A DNA stretch of 64,000 nucleotides. Source: Lautropia dentalis. GTDB lineage: Bacteria > Pseudomonadota > Gammaproteobacteria > Burkholderiales > Burkholderiaceae_E. Position numbers and translations under genes: made by a program. Shown piece by piece: positions 62,556 to 64,000 of this stretch; position 1 is the first letter of the stretch, and the number at the start of each line of letters is the position of its first letter. The stretch spans positions 1,023,008 to 1,087,007 of the forward strand of contig NZ_RRUE01000001.1 of NCBI RefSeq assembly GCF_003892345.1. The letters run 5' to 3'. Below the pieces are notes generated by a model, which saw nothing but the letters and a program-made list of their open reading frames with translations, was not told where the DNA came from and made no database searches.

Positions 62556-62946
62556 AAGCTGGATGTGGACATTTTGCAGGCCCGGCACCGTCTGTACCAG
62601 ACGGCGCGTAGCCAGACACCATTACGCTGGTCAGGCAACATCCGCAACTGACAACCCATCACGATAGTCACGTTCAACCCGGAGCGTGGCAGCGTGGCTC
62701 AGGCAGTCACCAATCCGTGCAGTAACGGACAGACGGCTGCATGATCCATCGAACAACTTGACTTTCACCCCAGGAGCCCGTTCAACGACGGGCTGGCTGG
62801 CGGATTCTGGGTTGTTCAGGGCTGACTCATCAACTTATGGTTCAAGCATTGCATTCCATTCGCGCCAAAACAGGTGTCCTCCTGCATTAAGTGGATAGCT
62901 GTTTTGGCGCAGGGGCTGAACAATGTAATTGACAACCGTTTGCGAC
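62556..62946. other. Non-coding spacer with three inverted repeats
   Basis: I see no gene in these 391 bases. Inverted repeats: CCGTCTG, 3 bases, CAGACGG (62588-62604), 33 bases after the NRPS stop and a possible transcript end, though without a T run; AGCCCGT, 6 bases, ACGGGCT (62775-62794); and a perfect 12-bp pair GCGCCAAAACAG (62862-62873) and CTGTTTTGGCGC (62899-62910). The last could be the ends of a decayed small mobile element. Confidence 0.6.
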
Positions 62947-63237
62947 TTATTTTCGACGGAGCTTCATGTACTCAATATGCGCCCTACGGCAATAGTCGCG
63001 TGCCCCAGCCCTTTTTTCACCACCAGGCATTGCTCTTACTCGCAATATGCATGAATTGTAATGCATTGGTTGAATTGCGGTTGGAGGGGTCACAATATTG
63101 CCTAATCCCAGCGTAGGAAGTGATATCTTCTGTTCTGAAGCATAGGCATTTTCTAGTGCGTTGTCTCCGTTGCTGGTGGCGTGTGCATTGTAAGTTGCCA
63201 GAAGTAGCATGGCAGCAATTGTCATAAGCTTCTTCAT
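62947..63237 (-). CDS. Small secreted protein, unknown
   Basis: A 96-residue protein beginning MKKLMTIAAMLLLATYNAHA, a textbook signal peptide. AGGAGA lies 8 bases before this ATG, which decides it over an ATG ten codons upstream. The mature part is about 76 residues with two cysteines (NSCILRV and DYCRRAH), likely one disulfide, and a basic C-terminus (EYMKLRRK). No family recognised. Base composition is clearly lower in GC than the surrounding genes, suggesting acquired DNA. An ISL3-type element ends about 57 bases upstream of the ATG, so its promoter region may have been altered by the insertion. Confidence 0.65.
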   Translation of the reverse strand: MKKLMTIAAMLLLATYNAHATSNGDNALENAYASEQKISLPTLGLGNIVTPPTAIQPMHYNSCILRVRAMPGGEKRAGARDYCRRAHIEYMKLRRK

Positions 63238-63293
63238 TTGATTTTCTCCTGTGAAATGAAGAGTCATGCTCCAGCAACAAACCTATATTGTAT

Positions 63294-64000
63294 GGGTCTT
63301 CGCGGATCAGTGTGGGTGCAATCGGGCGTTTTCGGGTAGCGGGGGCAGGAAACTGGCAATGACCTTGAGCCTCAGATAGTCCTCATCCCGGTATCCGTAA
63401 GCACTGCGCTGAATGACCCGGATCTTGTTGTTCAGCCCCTCCACCATCCCCAGGCTGACCTTGTTCTCGGGTCGGCAGTAGGCGGCAATGCCATCCCAGT
63501 GCCGCTCTATCATTTCGGCAAACTTTCGGTACGGTTCAAGACGCTGCCATCGCAGGCTCTGTTTCCAGCGCTCGAAGAACGCCCTGGCACCGCGCTCGGT
63601 TCTGTAGCTCCACAGCTGCCCAAACGACTCCTTCAGCAGGTAGGCCGTGTTCAGCCGCCGATTGGCTGCCAGCAGCTTCTTGAGTGCCTGCCGGCCTTCC
63701 AGCGTCAGGTTTTCCTGCGCCGACAGCAGCGTATAGCGCTGCCCCTTGATCCACGACCTGTCCTTGCCTTGCAGACGCTTGTACTCGTCGCGCCTGACCT
63801 GATCGAGCGCCTTCGAGAGATGCCGCATGATGTGGAACTTGTCGAACACGATCGCTGCGTTGGGAGCCTTGTCGCGCACCGCGTTGCGAAACGGGCGCCA
63901 CATGTCGATCACCACAAGCTCGATGCCATCGCTTGCCTTGCTCCCCAGCTGGGCGAAGAACTGCTCCACATCGGCTTGCGTGCGTCCGTTGCCGCCCATC
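63294..64000 (-). mobile_element. ISL3-family insertion sequence, partial (one end)
   Basis: The element runs off the window. Its likely edge is GGGTCTTCGCGGATCAG from 63294, which lies a few bases outside the transposase stop as expected for a terminal inverted repeat. The 8 bases before it (TATTGTAT, 63286-63293) are AT-rich and would be the target duplication. The edge is inferred because the other end is not visible. Confidence 0.7.
63307..64000 (-). CDS. ISL3-family transposase, C-terminal part
   Basis: At least 231 residues of a DDE transposase, open at the window edge so the N-terminal zinc-finger/HTH part is missing. Hallmarks of the ISL3 group: VVIDMWRPFRNAV (with a catalytic Asp), IVFDKFHIMRHLSKALDQVR, and the C-terminal EGLNNKIRVIQRSAYGYRD carrying the Glu. 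No frameshift is seen in the visible part, so the copy may be active. Confidence 0.92.
   Translation of the reverse strand, partial: MGGNGRTQADVEQFFAQLGSKASDGIELVVIDMWRPFRNAVRDKAPNAAIVFDKFHIMRHLSKALDQVRRDEYKRLQGKDRSWIKGQRYTLLSAQENLTLEGRQALKKLLAANRRLNTAYLLKESFGQLWSYRTERGARAFFERWKQSLRWQRLEPYRKFAEMIERHWDGIAAYCRPENKVSLGMVEGLNNKIRVIQRSAYGYRDEDYLRLKVIASFLPPLPENARLHPH

Noticed and set aside
62686-63116. Short plus-strand open frames after the last NRPS gene
   Set aside because: There is no ribosome-binding site and no recognisable motif, and part runs opposite the better-supported small secreted protein gene.

Overview
The window is GC-rich bacterial chromosome of beta-proteobacterial (Burkholderiales-like) character. 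A dihydrolipoamide dehydrogenase that carries its own lipoyl domain, directly downstream of the acetyltransferase gene, points that way, as does the style of the NRPS/PKS genes. A Lautropia-like organism is possible, but that is only a guess. I saw no tRNA, rRNA or CRISPR.

Layout. (1) 1-2586 holds the end of a pyruvate dehydrogenase operon (E2, E3). (2) 2587-3015 is non-coding with a 149-bp direct repeat. (3) 3016-6130 holds a BluB-like gene, a secreted propeller-like protein and a RelE/ParE-type toxin-antitoxin pair. (4) 6166-16683, all on the minus strand, is a catecholate-siderophore-type operon read from 16683 downwards: FecCD-type permease, ABC ATPase, periplasmic binding protein, 2,3-dihydroxybenzoate-AMP ligase with a Gln-rich repeat tail, stand-alone aryl carrier protein, EntF-like C-A(Ser)-T-TE synthetase, and a coupled lipoprotein. 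(5) 16989-20012 holds a second copy of the secreted propeller family and an unknown secreted protein. (6) 20017-20622 is an ECF sigma factor with a good Fur-box match just upstream. (7) 21105-62555, plus strand, is a 41-kb lipopeptide assembly line: MbtH-like protein, type II thioesterase, FAAL-T-C-A-T protein, single-module PKS (KS-AT-KR-ACP), a 7282-residue six-module NRPS and a 2679-residue two-module NRPS ending in a thioesterase. (8) 62556-64000 holds non-coding sequence with inverted repeats, a small secreted protein, and the end of an ISL3-family insertion sequence that runs off the window.

How the parts fit. The plus-strand line should make an N-acylated peptide: fatty acid, Thr-like residue, one reduced malonate unit, then Ser, X, X, X, Ser-like, X, Thr-like, X. 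The dual condensation/epimerisation signatures predict D configuration at many positions. Three adenylation domains share the same ten-residue specificity code (DGEDHGTVTK), of the kind I associate with ornithine- or lysine-type substrates. If these become hydroxamates they would supply three bidentate iron ligands, but no ornithine hydroxylase lies in the window. The ECF sigma gene, the candidate Fur boxes and the neighbouring siderophore operon all point to iron acquisition. DHB synthesis genes, a TonB receptor, a phosphopantetheinyl transferase and an exporter are all absent here and must lie elsewhere.

The most unusual signals are three. The adenylation domains are mosaic, with a 691-bp tract that I read as identical between two different genes. 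Low-complexity insertions are spread through nearly all the megasynthases and the DHB ligase. A two-member family of secreted propeller plus coiled-coil proteins flanks the catecholate operon.
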